Shown here: positions 49,301-58,320 of the stretch, piece after piece
Numbering within the stretch: the first letter of the stretch is position 1
Layout of the letters: the number at the start of each line of letters is the position of its first letter
Assembly: GCA_030446465.1 (NCBI GenBank)
Contig: JAUJNI010000002.1
Location: 297,895-361,894 of the forward strand
Source: Actinomycetota bacterium
Lineage (GTDB): Bacteria > Actinomycetota > CADDZG01 > WHSQ01
Direction: 5' to 3'
DNA: 64,000 bases
Translations under genes and position numbers: made by a program
Notes under the pieces: generated by a model
What the model saw: only the letters and a program-made list of their open reading frames with translations
Databases searched by the model: none
Told to the model about the DNA's origin: nothing

Positions 49301-49521
49301 TAGATGCGGTCTATCGGACAGGTGACGGGCTCGAGATCGTGGACTTCAAGACCGGCCGCCGCTTCGAGCCCGCGGAGCCGGATCAATTGAGCATCTACGC
49401 CGAGGCCCTCCAGGCGAATGGCCTGGTGCCCGCGGGGGCAACGGTGAAGCTCACCTACGCCTTCCTCGACGGGGGATCCCCGGTGAGCCGCATGTGGAGC
49501 CGCCCAGCACCTGTATCCTGA
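46372..49521 (+). CDS. adnB: AdnB-like UvrD/RecB helicase-nuclease subunit
   Basis: A 1049-residue SF1A helicase with a canonical motor: AGAGSGKT (39-46), GLTFTNKAAEEL, LLDEYQDT (D256, E257), VGDARQAIFAWRGA, SENFRS, TVHSAKGLEFECV and RRLFYVALTRAKQRL. A C-terminal RecB-type nuclease follows, with GTEVHRLIEE and VRGRIDAVYRTGDGLEIVDFKTGR but no Fe-S cysteines. It is the main motor and second nuclease of the heterodimer that processes DNA breaks in actinobacteria in place of RecBCD. The GTG overlaps the upstream stop (GTGA), which would keep the subunits equimolar. Length and order fit mycobacterial AdnB. Confidence 0.88.
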   Translation: MNGDARGSDQIKVALKGYEPTDEQWRAIAHPEGPSYLIAGAGSGKTAVMAARIVWLVENKGYLPSQVLGLTFTNKAAEELRERVRSALGAGGEHRAEDITVQTYNAFAAGVVRDHGLLVGIESEAALLSEAQQWQLILNCIDDLPPFDAIELRSPVGIVRATIGLASSLSDHLVTTADVQAVDERTLSAKDATNDMRTTAAKRRELCIAVDAYLDAKRRHQRVDFGDQVQKAVEILEDFPEIRAAYSERYPVVLLDEYQDTNVAQRRMLQALAEDADSVTAVGDARQAIFAWRGATMYNLIGFSDHFRRPDGRSYEPISLSENFRSGSRILEVANEVAGGIDPGRRPGLPLKAHPANGEGRVALGLFEDEHAEASFIADECELLEGRAAAEGRDPVRWQDIAILVRRKASMDPILEVLREREIPVEVVGLGGLLKTPEVIDVVAWLRSLEVKPAANRWLGRLLLGPRWRIHYRDLALCARWAAEQNHDLRLRLAGGDKARASDLAPGDVGFALAEALDHVDEIEGLGEDAVGRLKLFNRRLASLRKQAQAPLLELVQEVIHEAGIVDALQASGARTAAAAQQNISNFLDHVAAFAPIEGEATLRSFLAYLDAAEAADETLESMQPAEQNSVKLMTVHSAKGLEFECVFVPSLAASKNAKDEHIYSIFPDTRASNPLRSHGELPYEVREDRAHLPRWTGKSSDFEKAVKERALEDERRLFYVALTRAKQRLYLSAAWWYGRGDRPKGPSLFWEELRALAGTRGIEIVAEVERPEANPVVDVLEGKRDWPPSPRSGMHDTLFPQGWGKAAEQFVDDGASLDQLTPSLPQAERARVVELLDRHCSELDLIQAAATDVKGLQPVVPDVLSATTLVRLEAGELDAWDLARPVPERSTASRRLGTEVHRLIEEKTRGIAPYPEDGELDEPGEVSSEAVMVELLTNWSSLGYGEREPATLPSGEPMVELPFTLKRAGRIVRGRIDAVYRTGDGLEIVDFKTGRRFEPAEPDQLSIYAEALQANGLVPAGATVKLTYAFLDGGSPVSRMWSRPAPVS

Positions 49522-49581
49522 CCTGCGGAGCGCCGGGAAGACTGGTCGGCAGGTATCTAGGCCGTTGACCAGGAGACCGCA

Positions 49582-50901
49582 ATGACGTCCAGCAAGCCTC
49601 CGCAAACCGGGTCGTGGATCGCAAGCGCGCGGCCTGTGCCCCGGCTCATCGCTCGTCCCCTGCGCGAGTTTCTGGCGACTGAGTCCTCGGGTGGCGTCGT
49701 GCTCCTGGTCGCAGCGGCGGTGGCGCTCGTGTGGGCCAACTCACCTCTGAGCGGCTCGTACGGCTCTTTGTGGGCCACCGACTTGAGCATTCGCGTCGGG
49801 CCCTACTTACTCGACATGGACCTTCGTCACTGGGTCAACGACGGGTTAATGGCGATCTTCTTCTTCGTCGTGGGCCTCGAGATCAAGCGAGAGCTCGTGG
49901 TCGGCGAGTTGAACACGAAGAAGAAGGCGGCGTTGCCCGCGGTTGCCGCCCTGGGCGGGATGGTCGTGCCCGCCCTCATCTACCTCGCGCTGAATATGGG
50001 ATCGGCTGGTGCTGCCGGGTGGGGCATCCCGGTGGCTACGGACATCGCGTTTGCCGTGGGGGTGCTGGCGCTGTTGGGATCACGGGTAGACCCACCGCTC
50101 AAGGTATTTTTGTTGAGCCTGGCGATCGCCGATGACATCGGCGCCATCCTTGTTATCGCGCTCTTTTACTCGGGCGGCGTCGCCCCAGGAGCCTTGCTCG
50201 CGGCGCTCGCGTTCGTGCTGGCGATCGTGGGGCTGCGAAGGATCAGAGTGACGTGGATCCCGCTCTACGTCCTGCTCGGCGTCGGTATGTGGCTTGCGAC
50301 TCTGAAGTCCGGGATCCATCCCACTATCGCCGGCATCGCGCTGGGACTTCTGGCGCCGGCTCGTCCGCTTGCACGGGGGAGCGAAGAGGAGGCCGTCGCA
50401 TTGGACGCCCACGGGGATGGGGTCACGGCGGAGACGGTGACGGCCTTCAAGCTACGGGCGCAGGAACGAGTTGCAGTGACCGAACGCCTCGCACACGCGC
50501 TACATCCATGGACCAGCTTCGTCGTCATCCCGTTGTTCGCGCTCGCCAATGCCGGCGTGTCGCTCCGCCTGACCGGTGGCGAGGGAGGTTTGGCATGGCC
50601 GGTCACCCTTGGAGTTGTCGCAGGGCTCGTGGTCGGCAAACCGCTCGGCATCACGCTGTTCGCGTGGGCGGGCTCGAGGGTTGGAGTGGTCGACTTGCCC
50701 GAGGGGGTGAGCTGGCGAGAGATAACGGGGGTAGCTGCCCTCGCCGGCATCGGGTTCACGATCTCCCTCTTCATTGCGAACCTCGCGTTCACCGACCGCA
50801 TGCTCGTGGAAGCCGCCAAGATCGGAATCCTTGCGGGTTCCCTCCTCGCATCCTTGCTGGGTGGTGCGATTCTGCTCAGGTATGCCCGGCAGGGGAGATG
50901 A
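49582..50901 (+). CDS. nhaA: Na+/H+ antiporter NhaA
   Basis: Exchanges cytoplasmic Na+ (or Li+) for external H+ for pH and salt homeostasis. A 439-residue protein with about twelve membrane segments. Family hallmarks are present: HWVNDGLMAIFFFVVGLEIKREL, VATDIAFAVGVLALLG, the paired aspartates of the ion site in LSLAIADDIGAILVIA, and a C-terminal GKPLGITLFAW and GIGFTISLFIA. The N-terminal 25 residues are a cytoplasmic extension. CAGGAG is 7 nt before the ATG. The Lhr gene begins 7 bases after the stop, so they may share a transcript. Confidence 0.95.
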   Translation: MTSSKPPQTGSWIASARPVPRLIARPLREFLATESSGGVVLLVAAAVALVWANSPLSGSYGSLWATDLSIRVGPYLLDMDLRHWVNDGLMAIFFFVVGLEIKRELVVGELNTKKKAALPAVAALGGMVVPALIYLALNMGSAGAAGWGIPVATDIAFAVGVLALLGSRVDPPLKVFLLSLAIADDIGAILVIALFYSGGVAPGALLAALAFVLAIVGLRRIRVTWIPLYVLLGVGMWLATLKSGIHPTIAGIALGLLAPARPLARGSEEEAVALDAHGDGVTAETVTAFKLRAQERVAVTERLAHALHPWTSFVVIPLFALANAGVSLRLTGGEGGLAWPVTLGVVAGLVVGKPLGITLFAWAGSRVGVVDLPEGVSWREITGVAALAGIGFTISLFIANLAFTDRMLVEAAKIGILAGSLLASLLGGAILLRYARQGR

Positions 50902-50908
50902 TTGAACG

Positions 50909-53900
50909 GTGAGCCCCCGAAGCCTCGAACGTTTCTCCCCAGTGACCCGCGCTTGGTTCGAGGGTGCTTTCGAATCCCCGACCGCCGCCCAGGCCGGCGC
51001 GTGGGCCGCCATCACCGCAGGGGACAACGCTCTCGTGATCGCGCCCACCGGTTCTGGAAAGACCCTCGCCGGCTTCCTGTGGTCGCTCGACCGGCTCTTT
51101 ACATCACCACCAGTAGAGGAAAGCAAGCGACTCCGGGTGCTGTACGTCTCTCCACTCAAGGCGCTTGCCGTCGACATCGAGCGGAACCTGCGCTCCCCAC
51201 TGAGCGGCATGTCGGCGGCGGCCGCTCGTCTAGGCGTTCCGGTGCCCGACATCCGGGTCGCGGTGCGCACCGGGGACACACCTACGGAGGAGAGAAGGAG
51301 GCTTCCGGCTCATCCGCCGGACATCCTGATAACGACTCCCGAGTCACTGTTCCTGCTCCTGACCTCGCGCGCCAGAGAGGTCCTGCGCTTCGTCGACACG
51401 GTCATCGTGGACGAGGTCCATGCCCTGGCGGCCAACAAGCGTGGGGCGCATCTGGCGCTCAGCCTCGAGCGGCTCGATCACTTGCTGGAGGCTCCGTCCC
51501 AGCGGCTTGGACTTTCGGCGACGGTTCGCCCGGCCCCAGAGGTGGCTCGTTGGCTTGCGGGGGCGCGTCCGGTCACGGTTGTGGATCCCGGCAGCGACAA
51601 GCGCTTCGACCTCTCTGTGGTCGTGCCGGTCGAGGACATGACCGCACCCGACGAGTCCGGAGCGGCGTCACTCGGCGGCAGCCTTACACTCCCGGCCGAC
51701 ATCGACGAGGCGCGCGAGTCGACGCTTGCGAGGACGAGCGTGTGGCCGCACGTTGAGGAGCGCCTCGCCGGGCTGATTCAAGAGCACCACTCGACCATCG
51801 TGTTCGTCAACTCGAGGCGACTGGCGGAGCGCCTGTGCGGGCGGTTGAACGAGGTCGCCGGGCGCGAGATCGCTCGATCGCACCACGGATCGGTGAGCAG
51901 GGAGCAGCGCGTCCTGATCGAGGAGGATCTCAAGGCCGGTCGTCTGCCCGCAGTGGTGGCCACCAGCTCTCTCGAGCTGGGGATCGACATGGCGGCGGTC
52001 GACCTGGTGGTGCAGGTCGAGTCGCCAGATTCCGTGGCCTCGGGTCTTCAGCGCGTGGGACGCGCCGGTCACCAGGTCGGTGAGGTCAGCCGAGGCATCT
52101 TCTTCCCCAAGTACAGGGGCGATCTTCTCGAGGCGGCGGTGGTCGTGGAAGGGATGCAGGCGGGCGCCATCGAGGCACTCGAGGTGCCGAGGAACCCGCT
52201 CGACGTCCTTGCGCAGCAGATCGTCGCCATGACCGCGATGGACGACTGGAAGGTCGACGAGCTCGCAGGCCTGGTCGGCCGGGCAGCGCCGTTCACAGAT
52301 CTGCCCCGCAGCGCGCTCGAAGCGGTGCTCGACATGCTGTCGGGGCGCTACCCGTCACATGAGTTCGCGGAGCTTCGGCCCCGGATCAACTGGGACCGGG
52401 GGAGCGGCGAGCTCAGCGGGCGCCAGGGGGCCCAACGGCTTGCAGTCACATCGGGCGGGACCATCCCCGACAGGGGGCTCTTCGGCGTCTTTTTAGCAAC
52501 CGAGGGCGGGGCCCGCGTCGGTGAGCTAGACGAGGAGATGGTCTACGAGAGCCGTCCCGGAGACACCTTCGTCCTCGGCGCTTCGACCTGGCTCGTCGAG
52601 GAGATCACTCACGATCGAGTTCTGGTGAGCCCGGCCCCCGGACACCCAGGCAAGATGCCGTTTTGGCACGGTGACGCCGTGGGGCGCCCGGTGGAGCTGG
52701 GACGCGCGCTCGGCTCCTTCATCAGGGAGGTCATGACCGCGAGCGACGCCGAGAGGCGCGCTCGCCTGGCCGCCGCGGGCCTCGATGAGCTCGCCAGGGG
52801 CAACCTGCTGACCTACCTGAGCGAACAGAAAGACGCGACCTCCGCGGTCCCCGACGACAAGACCATCGTCATCGAGCGCTTTAGAGACGAGGTGGGCGAC
52901 TGGCGCATGTGCATTCATTCCGTCTTCGGCGCGCGCGTGCACGCGCCGTGGGCCCAGGCGATCGAAGCGCGCATTCGAGAGGAGCACGGACTCGATGCGC
53001 AGTGCATCTACACCGACGACGGCATCGTCGTGCGGATGCCGGACGCCGGCGACGCTCCCCAGGGCCGGCTCGCTTTCTTTGAGCCGGAAGAGATCGAAGA
53101 AACAGTCGTGTCGCAGGTCGGCGGCTCAGCTTTGTTCGCGAGCCGCTTTCGAGAGTGCGCGGCGAGGGCTCTGTTGCTCCCCCGGAGGCGGCCGGGCGAA
53201 CGCACGCCCTTGTGGCAACAGCGTCAGAAGAGCGCGCGCTTGTTGCAAGTGGCGAGCAAGCACGAGTCCTTCCCCATAGTGCTCGAGACCTACCGCGAGT
53301 GTCTCCAGGACGTCTTCGACCTGCCCGCCCTGAACCAGCTCATGGGGGCAGTGCGTGCCCGTGAGGTCCGCGTCGTAGAGGTCGACACCTCGCTGCCTTC
53401 TCCTTTTGCCAGCTCGCTCCAGTTCGGCTATGTCAGCGCGTTCATGTACGAAGGAGACGTGCCGCTCGCGGAAAAGCGCGCGCAGGCTTTGTCTCTTGAC
53501 CGCTCTCTTCTTGCCGAGATCATGGGGCGTGAGGAGCTCAGGGAGCTGATCGACGATGCCTCACTCGCCGAGCTCGAGCTGGAGCTACAGCTGCTGACTG
53601 GCAACCGGAAGTTCCGAGACGCCGATGGCTTGCACGATGCGTTACGCGTGCTCGGCGATCTCAGCCTCGCCGAGCTGTCCGCCAGAGCTCTGCAACCTCA
53701 CTCCGTTCCGGCCTGGTTGAGAACACTCGAGAGCTCGAGGCGCGTCCTTAGGATTCGAGTGGCCGGAGAGGACCGGGTAATCGCAATTGAGGATGCCGGT
53801 CGTTATCGGGACGCGCTCGGCGTCGCGCTGCCCGTCGGCGTGCCCACCGACTTCCTTGACCCCGCAGCCGATCCACTGGGCCATCTCGTCGGTCGTTACG

Positions 53901-55348
53901 CGGCCGCGCACGGTCCCTTCACGCCGTCCGACCCCGCGGGTCGGTGGGGCATCGGCGTCGCAGTGGTGAGCCAGACACTGGAGCGACTCGAGATAGACGG
54001 CGCAGTCCTTCAGGGCGCGTTTCGTCCAGGGGGCGCGACGACGGAGTGGATCGACGTCGAGGTGCTCAGGCGTCTCCGCAGGCGGTCGCTGGCAGCGTGG
54101 CGCAAGGAGGTCGAGCCTGTGGCTCACGACACCTTGGCCCGCTTCGGCATTGCGTGGCATGGCATCGATCGCAGTGGACCGCGTTCGGCCGATCTCGACT
54201 CGCTGCTCGCAGTCATCGACCAGCTTCAAGGCGTGCCGCTGCCGGCTTCCTCTCTCGAGCGACAGATCCTGCCTGCCAGGCTCCCCGGCTACGCCCCGTC
54301 CCTGCTGGATGCGTTGGGCGCCTCGGGTGAGCTCGTGTGGGCGGGAGCCGGGCCACTCGGTAGTGACGACGGCTGGGTGTGTCTCGCCCTCGCCGACCGC
54401 GCCGATTTGCTCTTGCCCGAGGCGCACGCAGGGGACCTGTCCCAGCCGGCGCAGAAGGTCTACGACGCACTCGCATCCTCGGGGGCCTTGTTCTTCCGCC
54501 AGCTCGCCGGGGCGACCGGGTCGACCGACGACACCGAGCTGTTGAACGCCATCTGGGATCTGGTGTGGGCAGGACTCGCCACCAACGACACCCTTGCGCC
54601 ACTGCGAGCGTTGGTCGGAGGCGTCCGGTCGGCGCGCCCTAACTCCGGGCGTCGCCGTGCCCGGCCCCCGTTCCCAGCGCGCCTCGGACCCCCCGCCGGA
54701 GCGGGGCGCTGGAGCCTGGTGCCGCCGAGGAGCAGCGACTCCACCAGACGGCTCCATGCCATGGCCGAGCAGCTCCTCGAAAGGCACGGAGTGCTGACCA
54801 GGGGCGCCCTCTCCACCGAGCGCGTGCCGGGCGGGTTCGCCGGGGTCTATCCCGTTCTGAAGGCCATGGAGGAGTCGGGCCGCTGTCGCCGCGGCTACTT
54901 CGTGGACGGGCTCGGGGGGGCCCAGTTCGCACTCGCCGGGGCGGTCGACCGCATGCGTGCGCTGGCGGACGTGCCGGCCGGCGAGCTGCAAACCCGGGTG
55001 CTGGCCGCCACCGACCCCGCCAACCCCTACGGCGCCGCGTTGCCGTGGCCCGAGAGGGAGGGCGGTCAGCGCGCGGGCCGCAAGGCGGGGGCGGTGGTGG
55101 TGCTGGTGGGCGGTCGCCTAGTGCTGTATGTGGAGCGGGGAGGCCGGACGCTCCTGTCCTACTCGGACGACCAAGAGGTGGTTCGGCCCGCCATCGACGC
55201 GCTCGTGCTGGCGGCCCGTGAGGGACTTCTCGGAAGGCTTGCGGTCGAGAAGGCCGACGGGGAATCGGTCCTCGACAGCGTGCTGGCCGAGTCCCTTCTC
55301 GACGCCGGTTTGCGGCTCACCTCCAAGGGCTTGAAGCTCCGTGCCTGA
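50909..55348 (+). CDS. lhr: Lhr-type large SF2 DNA helicase
   Basis: A 1479-residue helicase, close to the roughly 1500 residues of mycobacterial Lhr. The motor carries APTGSGKT (45-52), DEVH at 168-171, SATV, and VATSSLELGIDMAAVD with QRVGRAGH later. The Lhr-core domain is followed by a long C-terminal region with winged-helix-like segments and the LhrC part (TRRLHAMAEQLLERHGVLTRGAL, then AALPWPER). Lhr translocates 3' to 5' and unwinds RNA:DNA hybrids; it is damage-inducible in mycobacteria. GTG start. The stop overlaps the nei GTG by 8 nt, the same lhr-nei pairing seen in mycobacteria. Confidence 0.95.
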   Translation: MSPRSLERFSPVTRAWFEGAFESPTAAQAGAWAAITAGDNALVIAPTGSGKTLAGFLWSLDRLFTSPPVEESKRLRVLYVSPLKALAVDIERNLRSPLSGMSAAAARLGVPVPDIRVAVRTGDTPTEERRRLPAHPPDILITTPESLFLLLTSRAREVLRFVDTVIVDEVHALAANKRGAHLALSLERLDHLLEAPSQRLGLSATVRPAPEVARWLAGARPVTVVDPGSDKRFDLSVVVPVEDMTAPDESGAASLGGSLTLPADIDEARESTLARTSVWPHVEERLAGLIQEHHSTIVFVNSRRLAERLCGRLNEVAGREIARSHHGSVSREQRVLIEEDLKAGRLPAVVATSSLELGIDMAAVDLVVQVESPDSVASGLQRVGRAGHQVGEVSRGIFFPKYRGDLLEAAVVVEGMQAGAIEALEVPRNPLDVLAQQIVAMTAMDDWKVDELAGLVGRAAPFTDLPRSALEAVLDMLSGRYPSHEFAELRPRINWDRGSGELSGRQGAQRLAVTSGGTIPDRGLFGVFLATEGGARVGELDEEMVYESRPGDTFVLGASTWLVEEITHDRVLVSPAPGHPGKMPFWHGDAVGRPVELGRALGSFIREVMTASDAERRARLAAAGLDELARGNLLTYLSEQKDATSAVPDDKTIVIERFRDEVGDWRMCIHSVFGARVHAPWAQAIEARIREEHGLDAQCIYTDDGIVVRMPDAGDAPQGRLAFFEPEEIEETVVSQVGGSALFASRFRECAARALLLPRRRPGERTPLWQQRQKSARLLQVASKHESFPIVLETYRECLQDVFDLPALNQLMGAVRAREVRVVEVDTSLPSPFASSLQFGYVSAFMYEGDVPLAEKRAQALSLDRSLLAEIMGREELRELIDDASLAELELELQLLTGNRKFRDADGLHDALRVLGDLSLAELSARALQPHSVPAWLRTLESSRRVLRIRVAGEDRVIAIEDAGRYRDALGVALPVGVPTDFLDPAADPLGHLVGRYAAAHGPFTPSDPAGRWGIGVAVVSQTLERLEIDGAVLQGAFRPGGATTEWIDVEVLRRLRRRSLAAWRKEVEPVAHDTLARFGIAWHGIDRSGPRSADLDSLLAVIDQLQGVPLPASSLERQILPARLPGYAPSLLDALGASGELVWAGAGPLGSDDGWVCLALADRADLLLPEAHAGDLSQPAQKVYDALASSGALFFRQLAGATGSTDDTELLNAIWDLVWAGLATNDTLAPLRALVGGVRSARPNSGRRRARPPFPARLGPPAGAGRWSLVPPRSSDSTRRLHAMAEQLLERHGVLTRGALSTERVPGGFAGVYPVLKAMEESGRCRRGYFVDGLGGAQFALAGAVDRMRALADVPAGELQTRVLAATDPANPYGAALPWPEREGGQRAGRKAGAVVVLVGGRLVLYVERGGRTLLSYSDDQEVVRPAIDALVLAAREGLLGRLAVEKADGESVLDSVLAESLLDAGLRLTSKGLKLRA

Positions 55349-56162
55349 GGGAGACACGGTGTGGATCGCGGCGCACCAGCTCAGAAACGCTCTGGGCGGA
55401 GCAGAGCTCACCAAGAGCGACTTCAGGGTGCCCCGCTACGCGACCGTTGATCTGGCCGGCAGGACCATCGAGTCGATCCAGTCGCGCGGCAAGCACTTGC
55501 TGTGGCGGATGAGCGGGGGCCTGACGCTCCACACCCACTTCAAGATGGATGGCGCCTGGGAGCTCTATCGCCCATCGCAGCGGTGGAGGTCCCCGGTGCA
55601 CGAGGCCCGGGCGATCCTGCACACTCGAGACTGGGTCGCAGTCGCCTTTCGAATGCCCGTTCTCGATCTGATTCCCACCGCCGAAGAGAAGGGCGTCGTC
55701 GGCCACCTCGGGCCCGACGTCCTTGGGGACGACTGGGACCCTGGCGAGGCTGTCAAGAGGCTAAGGGCCCGACACCCTGCTTGCATCGGCGAGGCCCTCC
55801 TCGATCAGAGCGCGCTGGCCGGAGTCGGAAACGTCTACAAGTGTGAGATCTGCTGGCTGAGAGGCGTTGATCCCTGGACGCCGGTCGGAGACGTCGCCGG
55901 ATTGGACAGGCTGGTCGATTTGACCAAGAGGGTGATGGAGGCCAACCGCCACCGGTTGCGTCGCTCCACGACCGGCGATCACCGGCCGGGCCGCACCCAT
56001 TACGTCTACGGTCGCTACCGCCGGCCCTGCTTTCGCTGCGGCACTTCGATCTGCAGGCAAGGGGACGGCATTCAGCGCGTCACCTACTGGTGCCCCACGT
56101 GCCAGGCTCGACGAGTGGTGCCGGCCCCCGACCACGCAGGCGTTGATGAGGGCCAAGCGTGA
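55341..56162 (+). CDS. nei: Fpg/Nei-family DNA glycosylase (endonuclease VIII-like)
   Basis: A bifunctional glycosylase/AP-lyase for oxidised bases. The mature N-terminus PEGDTVW (P2 Schiff-base, E3 catalytic) directly follows the initiator, as the family requires, which fixes GTG 55341. A K/R segment (SRGKHLLWRM) follows, then the helix-two-turn-helix region with QSALAGVGNVYKCEICWLRG, and a zinc finger CFRCGTSICRQ...WCPTCQ at 230-258. 273 residues. Operonic with lhr; the pair suggests that helicase and glycosylase meet the same damage. Confidence 0.93.
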   Translation: MPEGDTVWIAAHQLRNALGGAELTKSDFRVPRYATVDLAGRTIESIQSRGKHLLWRMSGGLTLHTHFKMDGAWELYRPSQRWRSPVHEARAILHTRDWVAVAFRMPVLDLIPTAEEKGVVGHLGPDVLGDDWDPGEAVKRLRARHPACIGEALLDQSALAGVGNVYKCEICWLRGVDPWTPVGDVAGLDRLVDLTKRVMEANRHRLRRSTTGDHRPGRTHYVYGRYRRPCFRCGTSICRQGDGIQRVTYWCPTCQARRVVPAPDHAGVDEGQA

Positions 56163-56455
56163 GGGTCATCGAGATGGTGGGCGCGAGCTCATGGACCGAT
56201 CGCGACTCCGACACGCTTCAGTGGCTGGCCCGGCTGCTGCGCGAAGAGGGCGTCGATCTCATGGATGCGACCTCATCTGAGTTGGAGCGGGGGACGCCGG
56301 TGTACGTCGATGGCGACGCGGACATCCTCGAGGTACAGCGTCTAATGGCCCAAAACCACATCAGGAGCCTTCCCGTCCTCGAGCGATCGAGGCTGGTGGG
56401 CGTCGTTGACCTTGTCCACCTTGCGTTGATGGAGCACGACGAAGCGGGATCCTAG
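56159..56455 (+). CDS. Single-CBS-domain-half small protein
   Basis: A 98-residue protein. A helical N-terminus (SDTLQWLARLLREEGVDLMDAT) leads into one CBS motif (GTPVYVDGDADILEVQRLMAQNHIRSLPVLERSRLVGVVDLVHLAL). A functional CBS module needs two motifs, so it probably dimerises to bind adenosine nucleotides. The GTG start overlaps the nei stop as GTGA. Role unknown; no link between CBS proteins and Nei is established. Confidence 0.72.
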   Translation: MRVIEMVGASSWTDRDSDTLQWLARLLREEGVDLMDATSSELERGTPVYVDGDADILEVQRLMAQNHIRSLPVLERSRLVGVVDLVHLALMEHDEAGS

Positions 56456-56504
56456 GACGTTAAAGCAGATCGCTTATGTCGTTAGCCAAAGCGCCCGAAG
56501 CCTC

Positions 56505-56523
56505 TACTCTAGGGACAAGGAGG
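56505..56523 (+). promoter_or_regulatory. aceE promoter -10 and strong SD
   Basis: TACTCT (56505-56510) is a -10-like element and AAGGAGG (56517-56523) a near-perfect SD 6 nt before ATG 56530. Unlike the leaderless genes here, aceE carries a proper ribosome-binding site. Confidence 0.5.
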
Positions 56524-56529
56524 TGAGCG

Positions 56530-58320
56530 ATGTACGACGCATTCAGAAACCAGCTGCCCGACCCAGACCAGCAGGAGACCGAGGAATGGCTCGAGGCGCT
56601 CGATCAAGTGATCGACAGCTCGCCCGCGCGCGCCCGCTACCTCGTCCAGCGCATCCTTTTGCAGAGCCGGATCAGGCGCATCGGGCTCCCGTCGATGGTC
56701 TCGACCGACTACATCAACACCATCCCCCCCGAGCAGGAGCCGTTCTTTCCTGGTAACGAGCAGCTCGAGCACTACATTCGCCGCATCATTCGGTGGAACG
56801 CGGCGATCATGGTGTCCCGGGCGAACAAGAGGTGCGACGGGATCGGCGGACACCTGTCGACCTATGCGTCGGCTGCATCGCTTTACGAGGTCGGCTTCAA
56901 CCACTTCTTCAGAGGCAGGCACGATCCGGGGGGTGGCGACCAGGTCTTCTTCCAGGGTCACGGGGCGCCGGGGATCTACTCGCGCGCGTTCCTCGAGGGG
57001 CGCATGGACGAGGGGCAGCTCGAGAGCTTCAGGCGAGAGGCGCTCGAGCCGGGGCTCTCCTCTTACCCCCATCCGCGTCTGATGCCTGATTTCTGGGAGT
57101 TCCCGACCGTCTCGATGGGTCTGTCGCCCCTCAACGCGATCTACCAGGCCCGGTTCAATCGGTACCTGCAACACCGAGGGATAAAGGACACCTCGCGGCA
57201 GCGGGTGTGGGCCTTCATGGGCGACGGCGAGATGGACGAGCCGGAGTCGGTCGGAGCCCTATCCCTCGCGGCGCGCGAGGGGCTCGACAACCTCATCTTC
57301 GTCGTCAACTGCAACCTGCAGCGTCTCGACGGTCCGGTACGCGGGAACGGCAAGGTTATCCAGGAGCAGGAGCGGATCTTCCGCGGCGCAGGGTGGCACG
57401 TCATCAAGGTCGTATGGGGCCGCGAGTGGGACGAGCTGCTCGCCCAAGACGACGAGGGCGTCCTCGTGCACCAGATGAACACCACGGTCGACGGGAGCTT
57501 CCAGAAGTATGTCGTCGAGTCCGGCGCCTACATCAGGGACCACTTCTTCGGACCCGATCCACGCCTCAAGAAAATGGTCGAGCATCTTTCCGACGAGGAC
57601 CTCAAACGGCTGAAGCGTGGCGGCCACGACTACAGGAAGCTCTATGCGGCGTACCGGTCCGCAGTCGAGCTGAAGGACGTGCCGGTAGTGATCCTCGCGA
57701 AGACGGTCAAGGGCTGGACGCTGGGCGGGGCAATCGAGGGCCGCAACGTTACCCACCAGGCCAAGAAGCTCAGCCAGGACGAGCTCAAGAAGTTCCGCGA
57801 CACCCTCGACCTCCCGATCGCCGACAAGGACATCCACGAGGGGTCGGCCCCCTACTTCCATCCCGGGAAGGACTCAGAGGTGGTGCAGTACCTGGTCGAG
57901 AGGCGAAAGGCGCTGGGCGGGTTCATCCCGTCGCGGAAGTTCACCGCCAAGCCGATTGAGCTTCCCAAAGAGGATCTCTACAACGAGTTCGACGCGGGCT
58001 CCAAGGGACAACCGGTCGCCACGACCATGGCGTTCGTGCGGTTGCTCAGAAAGCTGATGCGCGACCGCAGGGTCGGCGACCGGGTGGTGCCGATCATCCC
58101 GGACGAGGCTCGCACTTTCGGTATGGAGTCTCTCTTTCCGGAGTTCAAGATCTACGCCCCGTTCGGACAGACCTACGAACCGGTCGACGCCGAGCACCTG
58201 CTTGCCTACCGAGAGGCCCGCGCGAGGGGCAGATCCTCGAGGAGGGGATCAGCGAAGCCGGCTCCATGGGGTCGTTCACCGCGGCGGGGACCTCCTACGC
58301 CACACACGAAGAGCCGATGA
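56530..58320 (+). CDS. aceE: Pyruvate dehydrogenase E1 (AceE), N-terminal part before a frameshift
   Basis: The homodimeric E1 of the pyruvate dehydrogenase complex, thiamine-diphosphate dependent. This frame covers the ThDP-pyrophosphate half ([43 protein letters not shown]) and much of the pyrimidine half, up to [15 protein letters not shown]. After R563-564 the frame leaves the family sequence and reads 33 foreign residues to a stop at 58318-58320. The expected sequence resumes two bases on in another frame. The extra GC sits in CGCGCG at 58219-58224. Joined, the protein would have about 891 residues, the normal AceE length. This is either a real mutation or a sequence error. No aceF or lpd is nearby. 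Confidence 0.88.
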   Translation: MYDAFRNQLPDPDQQETEEWLEALDQVIDSSPARARYLVQRILLQSRIRRIGLPSMVSTDYINTIPPEQEPFFPGNEQLEHYIRRIIRWNAAIMVSRANKRCDGIGGHLSTYASAASLYEVGFNHFFRGRHDPGGGDQVFFQGHGAPGIYSRAFLEGRMDEGQLESFRREALEPGLSSYPHPRLMPDFWEFPTVSMGLSPLNAIYQARFNRYLQHRGIKDTSRQRVWAFMGDGEMDEPESVGALSLAAREGLDNLIFVVNCNLQRLDGPVRGNGKVIQEQERIFRGAGWHVIKVVWGREWDELLAQDDEGVLVHQMNTTVDGSFQKYVVESGAYIRDHFFGPDPRLKKMVEHLSDEDLKRLKRGGHDYRKLYAAYRSAVELKDVPVVILAKTVKGWTLGGAIEGRNVTHQAKKLSQDELKKFRDTLDLPIADKDIHEGSAPYFHPGKDSEVVQYLVERRKALGGFIPSRKFTAKPIELPKEDLYNEFDAGSKGQPVATTMAFVRLLRKLMRDRRVGDRVVPIIPDEARTFGMESLFPEFKIYAPFGQTYEPVDAEHLLAYREARARGRSSRRGSAKPAPWGRSPRRGPPTPHTKSR

